From Sorghum bicolor (taxonomy: Eukaryota > Streptophyta > Magnoliopsida > Poales > Poaceae): 64,000 nucleotides of DNA. The stretch lies in contig NC_012878.2 of the NCBI RefSeq assembly GCF_000003195.3, positions 41,767,248 through 41,831,247 of the forward strand, read 5' to 3'. Numbering within the stretch: the first letter of the stretch is position 1; each line of letters begins with the position of its first letter. Both the position numbers and the translations under genes were made by a program. The notes under the pieces are model-generated. The model ran no database searches, was not told where the DNA came from, and was given only the letters and a program-made list of their open reading frames with translations. Below, one piece after another: positions 53,986-64,000 of the stretch.

Positions 53986-54962
53986 AGCTAGTCGATCTCG
54001 CCGGTCCGCGCCGTGAGGGTGGCCTGAATCTTGCCAAATGGCGAAAGCGGAAGGGTGCGGAGTGGTGGAGAAGAGAGGCAGAGCAGAGGCCGGCGGGAGT
54101 CCAAGTTGGAGCAGAGGGAGAGAGGGAGACGTTTCTGCGGTGGGGAAGTGCAAAGCGGCAGCGCTATGTTCCGTCAGCAGGTGGGAGGGGCAAGGCGGTG
54201 GCGTTGTGCTCCGTTGGCAATCTGGGTGTGTATCCTTTTACTGTATGTGACCTATATTATGGAATAGGTCTTATGTTTAGATTGTCTCTGTTGGAGACAG
54301 TCTTAGACAAGTCGTCTATTATTAAAAGAATAATGTCCTTTAATATTAAAATAAATTTAGGACAATACGAGTATATGTATCAAGTCAAGTACTTGATGAA
54401 CCTGAATGTGTAGGTTCACCGCATAGAGCAAGTTGAACAACGCTCCCAGTACAAAAAAAAAGTTGAACAACGCTCACTTCGTGAAACACGTTATTATATA
54501 TTGCTTGGACTCAAATTCGTACATCGTGAGTTCTTTTTCTAGTACATCCTGATATGGCATGGTTTTTCGAGTTACACTCAAACTATTTTTTTATAGTATA
54601 TTATTTATAGTTATAAATTTATGATTATTGGATAGGATGATAGTACATTTGATTATAAATCTAAATGTATCAAGCTTTACAAGGATTAAAAAAACTTTGG
54701 ATAAATTGTTGGTCAAAGATTAAACATCTATGACACCAAACAAGTCAAGTACAAAAATATATTTCATTGATAGATTTAATGATACTAATTTGGTGTTGTA
54801 AATGTTAGTTTCCATTTATATAGATTTGGTTAAGTTTAAAATAATTTAACTTAGGTCAAATTTTGAAGTTGATTTATTTTGTGACGAGAGACAACATGTC
54901 TATACCATTTTTTACTTCTTATTTAATTGCCCTTGCGCCCACTATATATCCTGGATTCATAA
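53986..54962. other. Unassigned sequence
   Basis: A GC-rich start (to 54230) followed by AT-rich DNA. ORFs here have no recognisable domain. No LTR ends or inverted repeats seen. Confidence 0.5.
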
Positions 54963-56147
54963 CACTACTGTCGAAAACTTAACCGAGGCCAGCAAAAAAG
55001 GCTAACTGAAGCGGTTTTTCCAGCCGTCTCGATCAAAAGTCACGGTTAATCGTGGTCTTAACCAAGACAGTTGCTCTGCCCGCCTCGGTTAATCATTCAT
55101 CGGAGGCGAGCTCTTTAGAATACCTGCTTCGGTTAATGGATAGGGAAAAAATCCACGAGCTCACCGGCAAGCCCATTTCAGAACCCGCCGATAAGCCCGT
55201 TCCCAGCACACGATCCAGATCTGGCCCCGTCGTCACCCGCCGTGCCACCTTTCACCAGGAGGAGCCGCCATTGTCCGCCGCCCAAAGAGACAGAGACAGA
55301 GAGAGAGAGAGAGAAGATTGAAGCCATAAGTCCGCCTACCGTGCCGCCGTCGCCTCAGATCAAGATCTAGATCTTCAAGAGACAAAGTGTGAGAGAGGGA
55401 GATAGAGAGTAGACCATGAGAGAGAGAGAGGAGACCTGCCGTAATGGAGGGGCTTCCTTGTGCGTTTGCACTGCCAAGAGGGAGCTGGCCGGCTCGTGCT
55501 CATCCGCCACCGGTGGCGCACATCCATCTCCCTAGGACGCCACCAGCCAGATTTGGCTGCCCTGCACCACCACTGGCCAGATCCTGCATCCCTACATCGC
55601 CACCCACTAGGGAAAGAAGGGCGTTGTCGGGCTCAGAGAGAGAAGACGTGCCATCGTGCTTCGGAGGTAGAGGGTGTGTCACCGTGCTCGGGGAAGGAGA
55701 GTGCAAGGGGGAGAGAGAGACTGGAGGAGGGAGAGAGTGGAGGCTATCATCGAGCTCGCAACTCGGGAGGTCGGAGCACGCCGTGCTCGGCTATGTGACT
55801 GCGAGGAGAGGGAAGTGCATGAGAGGGGTTACAGTTAGGTTAGGGTTTTCATCTCGTTATATATACTCGGCGCTAGATATTGGGGTGAAAACAACAGTGG
55901 GCTGGACCAGAACTTTGGAGACAGGCCTTATAGACTAACTTGGTTAATTGATTAACCGAGGTAATTGTGTTACAATAACTGCCTCGGTTAATATGGTTCT
56001 GTTACAATACCCACCTCGACTAATTATTAATCGAAGCAGTTGCTGGGCCGTTTGCCCTACCTCGAATAACCGAGGTGGGCAACTAAGCTGCATGCCCCCC
56101 TAGGAGCCCCATTCCATAAACGCCGTGTAAAAGTTTTTTTAGTAGTG
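54963..56147. mobile_element. Non-autonomous CACTA transposon (1.2 kb)
   Basis: The left end is CACTACTGTCGAAAACTT. The right end, reversed, is CACTACTAAAAAAACTT. Flanks taa and tga are a near-match 3-bp duplication. Subterminal copies of CTCGGTTAAT/ATTAACCGAG occur in both orientations (54979-55135 and 55936-56075), typical of CACTA transposase-binding repeats. No transposase is encoded. The central ORFs (55444-55938) have no recognisable domain and might be captured host DNA. An AGAG microsatellite lies at 55287-55318. Confidence 0.75.
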
Positions 56148-57782
56148 TGACTCATACTCATATGAGTTAAAATAACTTATATTCAATGATAGTATGAATT
56201 CCGATTTAAAGACGTATTTAGTTTCATGCAACGTATGGATATGCTTGCTGGTCTTAGTAATGTGCAAAAATAATATGAATTTGTTTGTGTCATTGGGCGT
56301 GGCACGCGGGGACAGTTCAGCTACGTGACAGATGCGCGTGGACAATATAGTGGATGTGTAGGTCGGTTTTGTTTGTTACAAAATGGATATACAGTTCGAG
56401 TTACGTGACAGATATTCGTGGACATAGTGGAGAGAGAAAAAAAATGTACACTATGCTACTCGCAAAAGCTCCTAGAGAGACAGTGAAGCAAGAGCAGATG
56501 CATTGGGAACGAGCAAAGATGTATGCAGCTGACGATGCATAGGCATACCTTTTGTAAAAAAAAGAAAAAAAAAAGAAAAAAAGAGGAGTACGCAGAAACC
56601 GTTTCTTCGCAGGAACTCCTACTTATATATGTCCAATGTCATGTTTGTGCCGTGCCAGATCGCACATCATTCAGCCACTACTGGCCATCATGCCTAGCAG
56701 ACCGTGTCTATACGGGCTTCGTGTCTAGCCTTCGGCCCAAGGCACGGCCCATGGGCCGTTTTTCGTGCCGTGCCGGCCCACGGTCCATCAAACCGACAAT
56801 AGCCCATTTTCATCAACATTTTCATCAAATGCTGAAATATTTTATCATTTTTACTAATATAACAATTAACAATATATGTATATATAAGTCATAACTACAC
56901 CAACAGTTCATTTTTACCGGACCGCTACCAGGCCGACTGTTAAAACGGGTCGTGCCCGTGCCGTGCCGCATGCCTGGGTGGCGGCCCAAGCACGGCTTGG
57001 TCCCTCGGGTCAGGCCAAATCGCTAGGCCATGGGCCGGGCCACCGAGCTACAGGCTGCATGGCCATGTATGCTCCTGCTTCGATTTGAGTCCCGCTACAC
57101 GTATCATGCCTATCTATGTGGGATTCCAAGTTTGATCTTTTATTTAGGACACTTCCAATATAGAAATCATATGACGAGTGGATGCCTACATAGCTAATGC
57201 CTTCTATGGACATTAATTATGCTGTCACCTAAGCATTTTGCTGACGTGGTAATATAGTTATTAAAGAGAGAACGAAAATCATAGAAACTAGGTCTAAGTT
57301 ACAAACCATGTCTATACAAGAACCAAGACATGAAATAATGTGATTGGTAGAGAATGAAGAAAGAATATATGTGGTTGGATAAAGAATTATTCCATAGAAA
57401 CTATTCATTAGGACCATGGTTTTTATATGTAATGTCTATAGAAATTAATAGATATAGAAACTACATGTAGCTTGGAGAATTGGTATTGCCCTTATATATA
57501 CAAAGGTACCACATCCTGTGTGTCTTCATCGGCGGAGGTTTCCCCCACTTTACAGGCTTCTTCCTCATCAGGTAAACATTAGAAACTGACCCGGGCTCCC
57601 AGATCAGGCTGACGGGCGATGACTCCAAGATCAGGCTATCTTGGGGCAGTGGTCGGGCGGGCATCCTCACGGTCCCTGGCATGAGGTGGTGCTGCACCTG
57701 CCCCCACATTGCCCCGGTCGCCTTGAGCCGGACCCTGCAGGCACTGCAGAACGTGCTCTGCCCCATGAGCCCCGACCGTCAC
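56148..57782. other. Unassigned sequence with CGTGCCGTGCC-type inverted repeats
   Basis: 56722-56790 and 56940-57055 hold facing GC-rich repeats (cgtgccgtgcc, ggcccatgggcc) around a 150-bp AT-rich spacer, probably the end or core of an unclassified repeat. 57461-57766 is an ORF on the minus strand without a known domain. Confidence 0.45.
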
Positions 57783-57970
57783 CGTTGTGTGAAGGGTCGA
57801 GATAGCGGACTAGAGAGGGTGAATAGTCTTTTCTAAAAAACATAACACACCGGCTAACTGAAACAAATACGAAATTAAAACTATCGATTTAGCCAAGACT
57901 ACACCCCTCTATCTAAGTTCTCTAACACCTTGTAAAAGATCCTAAACAAGCAAACAAGGTGCTACCTTAG
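57783..57970. repeat. Probable copia LTR fragment
   Basis: The phrase gactagagagggtgaatag resembles the start region of many plant copia LTRs. It is cut by the start of element C. No partner in the window. Confidence 0.35.
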
Positions 57971-58297
57971 TGTTGATGGTAGTTAACTCCTATTTTTAAT
58001 TGTCAACATAACTTTTATAACTGCAAAGGGATGCTCACCAACATAGGTTTAGAGGTTTGAACTAACAAATTCCATGAGTTTTGGTGCATCTATGTTTTGT
58101 AGGGGTTACATAGGAAAAGAGCTAAAGACAAACTAATCATTGAATAAAAGTATCTCAAATGATGAAGTGTACTGCACCGTTGCGACGGGCTCGTCGAGAT
58201 GATCAAAACGACATATCATTTGCTATATTTGGAGTCCAGAGTGAAAAGATATTAATTTTAAAAATAAAGGAGAATTACCACTAATGGGCCTCATGCC

Positions 58298-58382
58298 CAA
58301 GCAAACCCATGACGTGAGAAGAGGCTCATATGGCACGCCCAAGCAAGACCCATGACGTGAGAAGAGGCTCATATGGCATGAT
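58298..58382 (+). promoter_or_regulatory. Tandem 43-bp repeat with ACGT (bZIP-type) motifs in LTR C
   Basis: Two copies of a unit containing CCATGACGTGAGAAGAGG. TGACGTGA lies at 58310-58317 and 58353-58360. They lie about 180-230 bp upstream of the TATA box. Confidence 0.65.
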
Positions 58383-58540
58383 AGAGGCCCAAGAGAGGTG
58401 CCCCAAGCTGCTCCTTTAGGTGGGCTCACATGAGGGATGATTGAAAGACCCAAGTTGATCTATAATAGCCCAATAGAGCAAATGGTGGAAGAATTAGTCC
58501 CACATCGCCTCTCTAGAAGAGGTTGGAGGCTTTTCTAGGC

Positions 58541-58549
58541 TATAAATAA
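58541..58549 (+). promoter_or_regulatory. TATA box of LTR C
   Basis: GGCTATAAATAAAG on the plus strand. Confidence 0.65.
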
Positions 58550-59479
58550 AGAGGTAGACCCTCATATTTGACGGCACCACATTATTATGGAGATGTAGAG
58601 GCGTCCCTCGAATAGATGACCTCTCACCTCTAGAGAACTAGGGCTAGACATTTCAATGTAGTAGATTAGTTCTTGTTGAGAGTTAGGGAGAGCAGCACTA
58701 CGCCCGAGTTCCGGAAGAGTCTTCGAAGGAGTCGTCAGAGTTCTTGTATATCTTTGTATCTATTCTTGTAAGACTTATACTTTAATATATTTTATCTTCT
58801 CTATTTACTTTTATGTATTACATTTAACTGGTTAGTATAGTTGTTATATTTTATCATAAGATCTCCACTCGTATCGAGTGCTCTAGTTATTACGTCTGAC
58901 TAGAGTAGTAATTCGTAGTATAGACATGGCGTCTAGACTATTGGTGACCTGAGGTTACACCCAATCCAACATATAGAGCAAGTGGTGACAGCCCTGACGG
59001 CCGATGTATTCCACCATGTTAGGGTTGGTGCTTGTAGGACCGTACTCGGAGCTTCCTAGTCCTTTCACACCCGTTTCCATGACTAGTGTTCTGATGTCCT
59101 GAAGTGTTATTGTGTTATTGCTTTACCTTCCATAAATTAGTTATTATAGAACCCCAGTAATAGACAAGTATTTAGGAATCTTGCACTCCCCCGTTGTCCT
59201 CTCACTTTAGCTATTTACTCTTTTATCATAGAATTCTCCGGTGTGTCATATATGCATAATTCCTATCATATATTATTTACTCCGACTTTAGTCTAGTTGG
59301 TGTATTAGTTAGTAGATACTTGATGGTGAACTATCAATATCTTTATCCATTGTTTCCCAGTGGTAAAATATAAATAACGATACCTGAAATACTCCTAGTA
59401 AAATGTTACAATGGTTATCTGTACTCTTGCGGAATCCTTCACATTTTAATTATGCATAAGAAATATCTACAAGCATTTT

Positions 59480-59497
59480 TGGCGCTGTTGCCGGGGA
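59480..59497 (+). other. Element C primer-binding site (tRNA-Asp)
   Basis: TGGCGCTGTTGCCGGGGA, one mismatch to the complement of the plant tRNA-Asp 3' end. Confidence 0.88.
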
Positions 59498-62185
59498 AAC
59501 AATTAGCGTAGAGATTTTAATAATGATCTTTTATCTGCTAATATAGTGTACCACTAGCTTTAGTAGGATTACCCCTTTGTTCTATTGAGTGTGGAATAGA
59601 CAGGACATCAGATGCCGCTTCGACCTTACGACAAGATTCCACAAGATCGAAGAACCCAGGGTGCTTGAACATTCAAGATCCATCATTCTAGTACCCTGCC
59701 ATCTCACAGGTTTGTGTATACACATATATATTATTTAATCTAACCATGTGTAGATTGGAGAAAAGGTCATCGTCACAAGAGTACAACCCCCATCACATGT
59801 GACAGATATTTACGCTACGCCACTCATCCCAGTCATGCATCAAGGTAAGTGTGATCAAGGTGAGATAGTCTTACTCATGGGCTTTACACCTTATGAGTAG
59901 TTATATTTTTATTTCCCTGCATTCCACTGTATGGTTACTTTGAATCATCCATGCATCCATTTCATTTAGTTTTCTCGTCCATATCATGTTTAGTTCCCTG
60001 CATGCATACAATTCATCTACATCTAAAAATATAATAATATTTCTCACTGTGATCATACTTTATCATCACTATTGAGTAAATCTCTATAATGCTCTTAGGC
60101 TACTTTTGTTTGCTATAGTATGCATAGGCTTTGAAGTAGTTTCATACATCTCTTAAATTAAGCGTGGTGCTTATGTTAAAATGCCTTCTTGAATCAAATT
60201 AGACATGGTGTCTAGGTTGATTCTTGAGCTGATAGTATGCTATAGTATATATTGAAATATTTTTTGGACTAACCCCTGCAAGAAAATCTCAAATACAAAT
60301 CAGGAAAGTCCTGAGATGAACTCACTCTAGAGATGAAGGGAGACATAACTCACGCGTAGCTAAGAAGAAAGAAGGGTGCCACAAAACATGATCCATGATC
60401 AAAGCACTCACTCCATGAAGTTGCATTCTCTTGTCAACCACTAATTATCAGGAATCAAGAAAAGATTGTCAAGAGAAAAGCATGCAACGTTCTGCACTCT
60501 CACCTCTGAGGTTGAGAAGCTGAGACATGAGGAAGAGAAGGACAACTCCTCTAGATGATCCAACCAAGTTCTTCCTCATCGCTCTACACGCTAGTTTGCA
60601 ATCTCTAAATTTACTATTACATTATTTCTATGAGTTTGAGTTTATCCACAATGCCTATATTTAAGAATCAAAACAAAAGATGGAAAAATAAACTCAATCC
60701 TTTAAAAATAAGTAACTATGAATAATAAATGTGCTATGCTAAGTATGTTAAACAATTTCTTTTGTAGCATAGGAAGTTACCCATAGCTTTGTGTTACAAC
60801 AATGCCCTTGTCATTACTTGTATACTCCTTTGGGTATGTATTGTCCACTAATAATTTGCAGGGATAAAATAATAAAAAGAGCTAAAGGTCCAAGCACAAA
60901 TTAGACAGAGAACAAATAATGGCATAAGGTAAGAAAGGAGTAAAACAAAGAAGACAAGATAGCCAAACAAAGAAAGTTTCCACAAGATGTTACGACTTTA
61001 ACATGCTTCAATACTAAAGGTAATATCTCTTGGTAAGTGATCATCACTTCCAAAATATCCTCCTTATTTTTGGCATTCACATAAGTAGAGAGCCCAACAT
61101 GTTTTGAGTTACAACCTTATTTGATCCAATCTAATTAGCTCAACATGTTTAGTTCTTTATGCTTGTTCCTAGAATCACTTTCTTGATCTTGTAGCTTTTA
61201 ATTCAATGACCTAAAATATTGCACATCTTATCTTTGGAAGATGATAGTCATAATAATGAAGTTATATGTATAGATAGACCATCCTTCCATAGTGCTAATC
61301 TGATCTGCAAAATGTTTTAATGCTACAAGATTGCTAATTATTTGTTCCTATCACCCATGTTTGGATTGAGCTAAAAACATAAACGTCAACTTTATCTCGT
61401 TCAATGTGCCAAAGGCTAGAGTATAATGAACAAAACTTTTGCTTCTGTTGGTGTTTTCCCACAAACAGAGCATGTGCACTTGATCTCTGCCTTGTCTCTA
61501 TGAGCAGGACACACTTTAGTCAACTCCCCGAGAATCTTACAAGTGAAGATCCTAGACCTATGAACATGCACACAGAGCGAAAATGTTACTAGCTCCTAGA
61601 ACTAGTACTTGACTCCAAACCATGGGAAGAGCAATAAACATGGGTGACACGATCTCAAGGGGTGCAATTATTATGGGCTCCACCTTTGGGACCAGATAAA
61701 ACACCTATGAATTATCATGGTAAGAGGTCCTGTTCGGAGGACTTAAAATCACTGAACGCCGCCAAGAGGTAACTTGGTATTTATCTGCATTTTCCTTTAA
61801 GCATATTTAATTTTCTTAACTACATTAGTAGTTACATCTTTATTATTTATGCATAAGAAAAGAAAATAAATATATATTGTATTGCATCTATAAAATTAGT
61901 AAGCCCCATGTATTTAATGTGTGATGCAACAACTCACACATTTATCTACTGTGGTGGCACAAGAATAATTTTTAGCATGTTTATTTTCCTGTCTGCATAT
62001 CATAAATCTAAAATGCATAAAAATATACTGATCTGCTAAAAGATGAATAGGTATAAAAAAAGTACTAGACTCCCAAAGCCTAGAGATTTATTACTAACGC
62101 TTAATCAGTTCAACAAGCTTTGATGTCTATTTGAGCTTTAGAGGCTTCCAAGGATCAAGAAGAACTAACAGGCAGAAGGACGTCC
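59498..62185 (+). other. Element C internal region
   Basis: Non-coding leader homologous to A (for example 60160-60290 with A 5820-6010, and 61440-61570 with A 5110-5250). The coding cassette is deleted. The conserved block AGCCCCAT...GGTGGCAC lies at 61900-61975. No ORF is supportable. Confidence 0.65.
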
Positions 62186-62673
62186 TGTAACACCCTAGGT
62201 GTTAAGCATGCACTTAGTCTTATAAACCATTCATAAGCATTCTCATCAAACATGAGCATGAGCATGACATCATATGAGCATAATAGAAATTTAGTGTAAT
62301 ATTATGTGCTTAATTAAAATAGATTTAATTGTGCTCAATTAAAATGCTTGCTTTAAAATTACTTGTGATGACCAAATTAGGTTGAGATATGTTTTAGATG
62401 AATTAAGATTAATTTTATGAAATTTTTAGAGCTTTAGAATTTGAGAAATGGATTTTATACACATTCCCTAAAATGAATTTATTTAAAACCTAGGACTAGT
62501 TTTAAACTGTAATTCAAATTCTATTTGGAATTTGAGTTTACACTTTAAAACAAAGTTGTAGAGTATTTTATGGGGAGCATTTTCTCTTTTTACCCCAAGC
62601 CCTAAAAAGTTTTACAAAAGTCTCAAAATCTGTGTTCACTAGCGGGCCGGCGCCAACCAACCGACCCAACCAG
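62186..62673 (+). repeat. 5' part of an LTR of the 9834-13794 family
   Basis: Starts TGTAACACCCTAGGTGTTAAGC and stays collinear with 9834-10330. It is interrupted at 62674 by another LTR. Confidence 0.8.
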
Positions 62674-64000
62674 TGTCGACGAAAGCTAGTCGGCAGTCTA
62701 CCTTGGGGTATACCCACGGTAGTAGTTTATCGGCAGACAGGTGCACAAGCTACGAACTTGATGGTGACGCAAGACACAGACAAGGTTTTTATCCAGGTTC
62801 GGTCGCCGTGTGGGCGTAATACCTACGTCCTGCATCTGATTGTATTGCTGTGGGTTGAATTGTGTTGAGTTGAGTTGTCCTAGGAGGGTCCCTTGTCTCC
62901 CCTTATATAGTCCGGAGGGCAGGGTTACAGATCTGGAAACTAATCCTAGTCGGTTACAATTGCCATAGATAGTACGATATCAATCCCTATTCTAACCGAC
63001 TAGAATCCTACTCGATCTCCATGTCTTGTTTCCTTGCGCGAAACTCCGAACAGTCAGATCAAGTCTTGAATTGTCTCGTGATGGACCAAGCCTCCTGGCC
63101 CAAGTCTAGCCGTAAGGGTATAGGGGTTTATACCCCACAGCTAGTCCCCGAGCACCGTGTATTGTGATGTAACACACCGTCTTGAGCTTCTTCGATCAGC
63201 AAGGCTTGACATCTTCGATCGGCATGAAAGTCATCTAAACAGTTGCAACGGTAATTTAACCAACTCAAAAGACAGTTGATCAACATTGATATCGAAGAAG
63301 CAGGTTGTTTAAAGAATGCATGGTGCTCTTGAGAAAAAATATTTCTTTTCCCGATGAAGTGTGCCCACTTTACTTTTCTGCATAGCAAAGTATGCCAAAA
63401 ACAAGCAAGTTCACTGCAAGGTGAAGTGTGCCCACTTAGTCCCCGAGCCTGGTAGTAGGTGACGTAGGCTTGTGGTGCCAGGGTCTAAAATGAATAATCA
63501 TCTTAAAATTTTCAGAGACTAACATGCATCGCTAGATGCATCGTACCGATGTAGTCCCCGAACTTGCTGGAAGGCGAAGTATGATCCTTGTAGCAAGGTC
63601 TAAAAAATAAAATTACCCCTCAGTTGTATATGAGTCCAATTCATATGTAACTGAAAAGAACAGTCCCCAAGCTGTGGTTGGAGAGTGATCGAAACAAGCC
63701 CCGAGCATAGTGAAGGGAGTGATTAACGAGTCCCCGAGCACGATTGAGAATGTAGACATGCTCGGTGGTCGGTACAGTCCCCGAGCACGGCGTAGAGACT
63801 AATCGACAAGTCCCCGAGCGTGGTTGGGAATGTAAACGTGCTCGGTGGTCGGAGCAGTCACAGATTGTCGAAAAGGCAGACTGGTCGACCAGTCCCCGAG
63901 CATTTTATGCTCGGTGGTCGGTACAGTCCCCAAGTATATCACGTCCATCTAATCAAAGATTCTATTTATCTTTTGGAAAAAATCCCATAGCCACATTAAT
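62674..64000 (-). repeat. LTR of an unidentified element, running off the window
   Basis: Starts TGTCGACG. The minus strand has CTATATAAGGGGAG (TATA at 62903-62909), so transcription is leftwards and 62674-62900 is R/U5. No PBS lies to the left, so this is a 3' or solo LTR inserted in the previous LTR. About ten copies of GTCCCCGAGC or close variants lie at 63140-63940, with GTGCTCGGTGGTCGG between them. Confidence 0.65.

Larger units (their letters stand above)
57971..59471 (+). repeat. Element C 5' LTR
   Basis: Starts TGTTGATGGTAG (like TGTTGACGGTCC of A and B) and ends TCTACA, eight bases before the PBS. The internal region near 58900-59060 is homologous to LTR A 720-920 on the opposite strand. 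Confidence 0.8.
57971..62185 (+). mobile_element. Element C: Athila-like element, plus strand, nearly non-coding
   Basis: LTR, tRNA-Asp PBS and a leader collinear with element A's leader. At 61735-61790 the sequence matches the region 3' of the protease cassette in A and B, so C lacks gag, protease and ORF1. It is cut by the LTR at 62186. No 3' LTR in the window. Confidence 0.75.

Noticed and set aside
53841..54413. 190-aa plus-strand ORF
   Set aside because: Its start is coding-like only because the 23-24 bp minisatellite has no stops. The rest is AT-rich without features.
55444..55938. 164-aa ORF in the CACTA element as a transposase
   Set aside because: No transposase motif. The length and low complexity are wrong for a CACTA transposase.
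57461..57766. 101-aa minus-strand ORF, possible gene fragment
   Set aside because: No recognisable motif, no splice-site context and no ATG context that stands out.
63650..63940. CRISPR-like spaced repeats
   Set aside because: Repeats are irregularly spaced, variable and inside a plant LTR.

Overview
This is plant nuclear DNA, almost certainly from a grass. The evidence is a dense nest of LTR retrotransposons from typical grass lineages: a Ty1/copia Sirevirus, Athila-type and Tat-type Ty3/gypsy elements, and a Tekay/Del-like Ty3/gypsy element with a long LTR. There is also one small CACTA DNA transposon. I found no host protein-coding gene, rRNA or tRNA gene that I can support. The two exact or near-exact tRNA-like stretches are retrotransposon primer-binding sites.

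Layout. The outermost element (O, Tekay/Del-like, minus strand) is split. A piece of its integrase lies at 1-428. Its reverse transcriptase, protease, gag, an extra upstream ORF and a 2.7-kb LTR lie at 47270-53862. Everything between arrived later. Element A (non-autonomous Athila-like, minus strand) starts at 429. Its 5' leader holds the full-length Sirevirus S (6341-23483, target duplication ggatt). The env-like gene of S holds a 3.96-kb solo LTR (9834-13794, target duplication aaatc). A's 5' LTR holds a second non-autonomous Athila-like element, B (25083-34215, target duplication acccc). A's LTR then breaks off at 34293-34297 and joins, through five bases of microhomology, a truncated gag of a Tat-lineage element (T'). 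T' shares an LTR with the complete, very young Tat element T (35017-47269).

The right flank holds a 23-24 bp minisatellite, about 1 kb without recognisable features, a 1.2-kb CACTA element with CTCGGTTAAT-type subterminal repeats (54963-56147), a third Athila-like element C on the plus strand (57971-62185), a 5' piece of another solo-LTR-type LTR (62186-62673), and the start of a further LTR with a GTCCCCGAGC repeat array (62674-64000).

How the genes work together. Only T looks able to encode a full retrotransposon life cycle: gag-protease, then RT, two RNase H domains and integrase, with a one-base TAATG overlap between the two ORFs. T also carries a third gene in antisense orientation. It has its own TATA box, five introns, a plant-mobile-domain protein and a coiled-coil C-terminus. 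The whole of T, including coding, intronic, intergenic and LTR sequence, is peppered with the hexamer GCCGAT/ATCGGC. S and B each carry an extra gene in the env position, and each has a promoter-like block upstream built from the same palindromes found in its own LTR. A, B and C are a graded series of deletion derivatives sharing leader, PBS and 3' non-coding blocks. S, B, A and O are decayed, mostly by TAG codons and single-base frameshifts.
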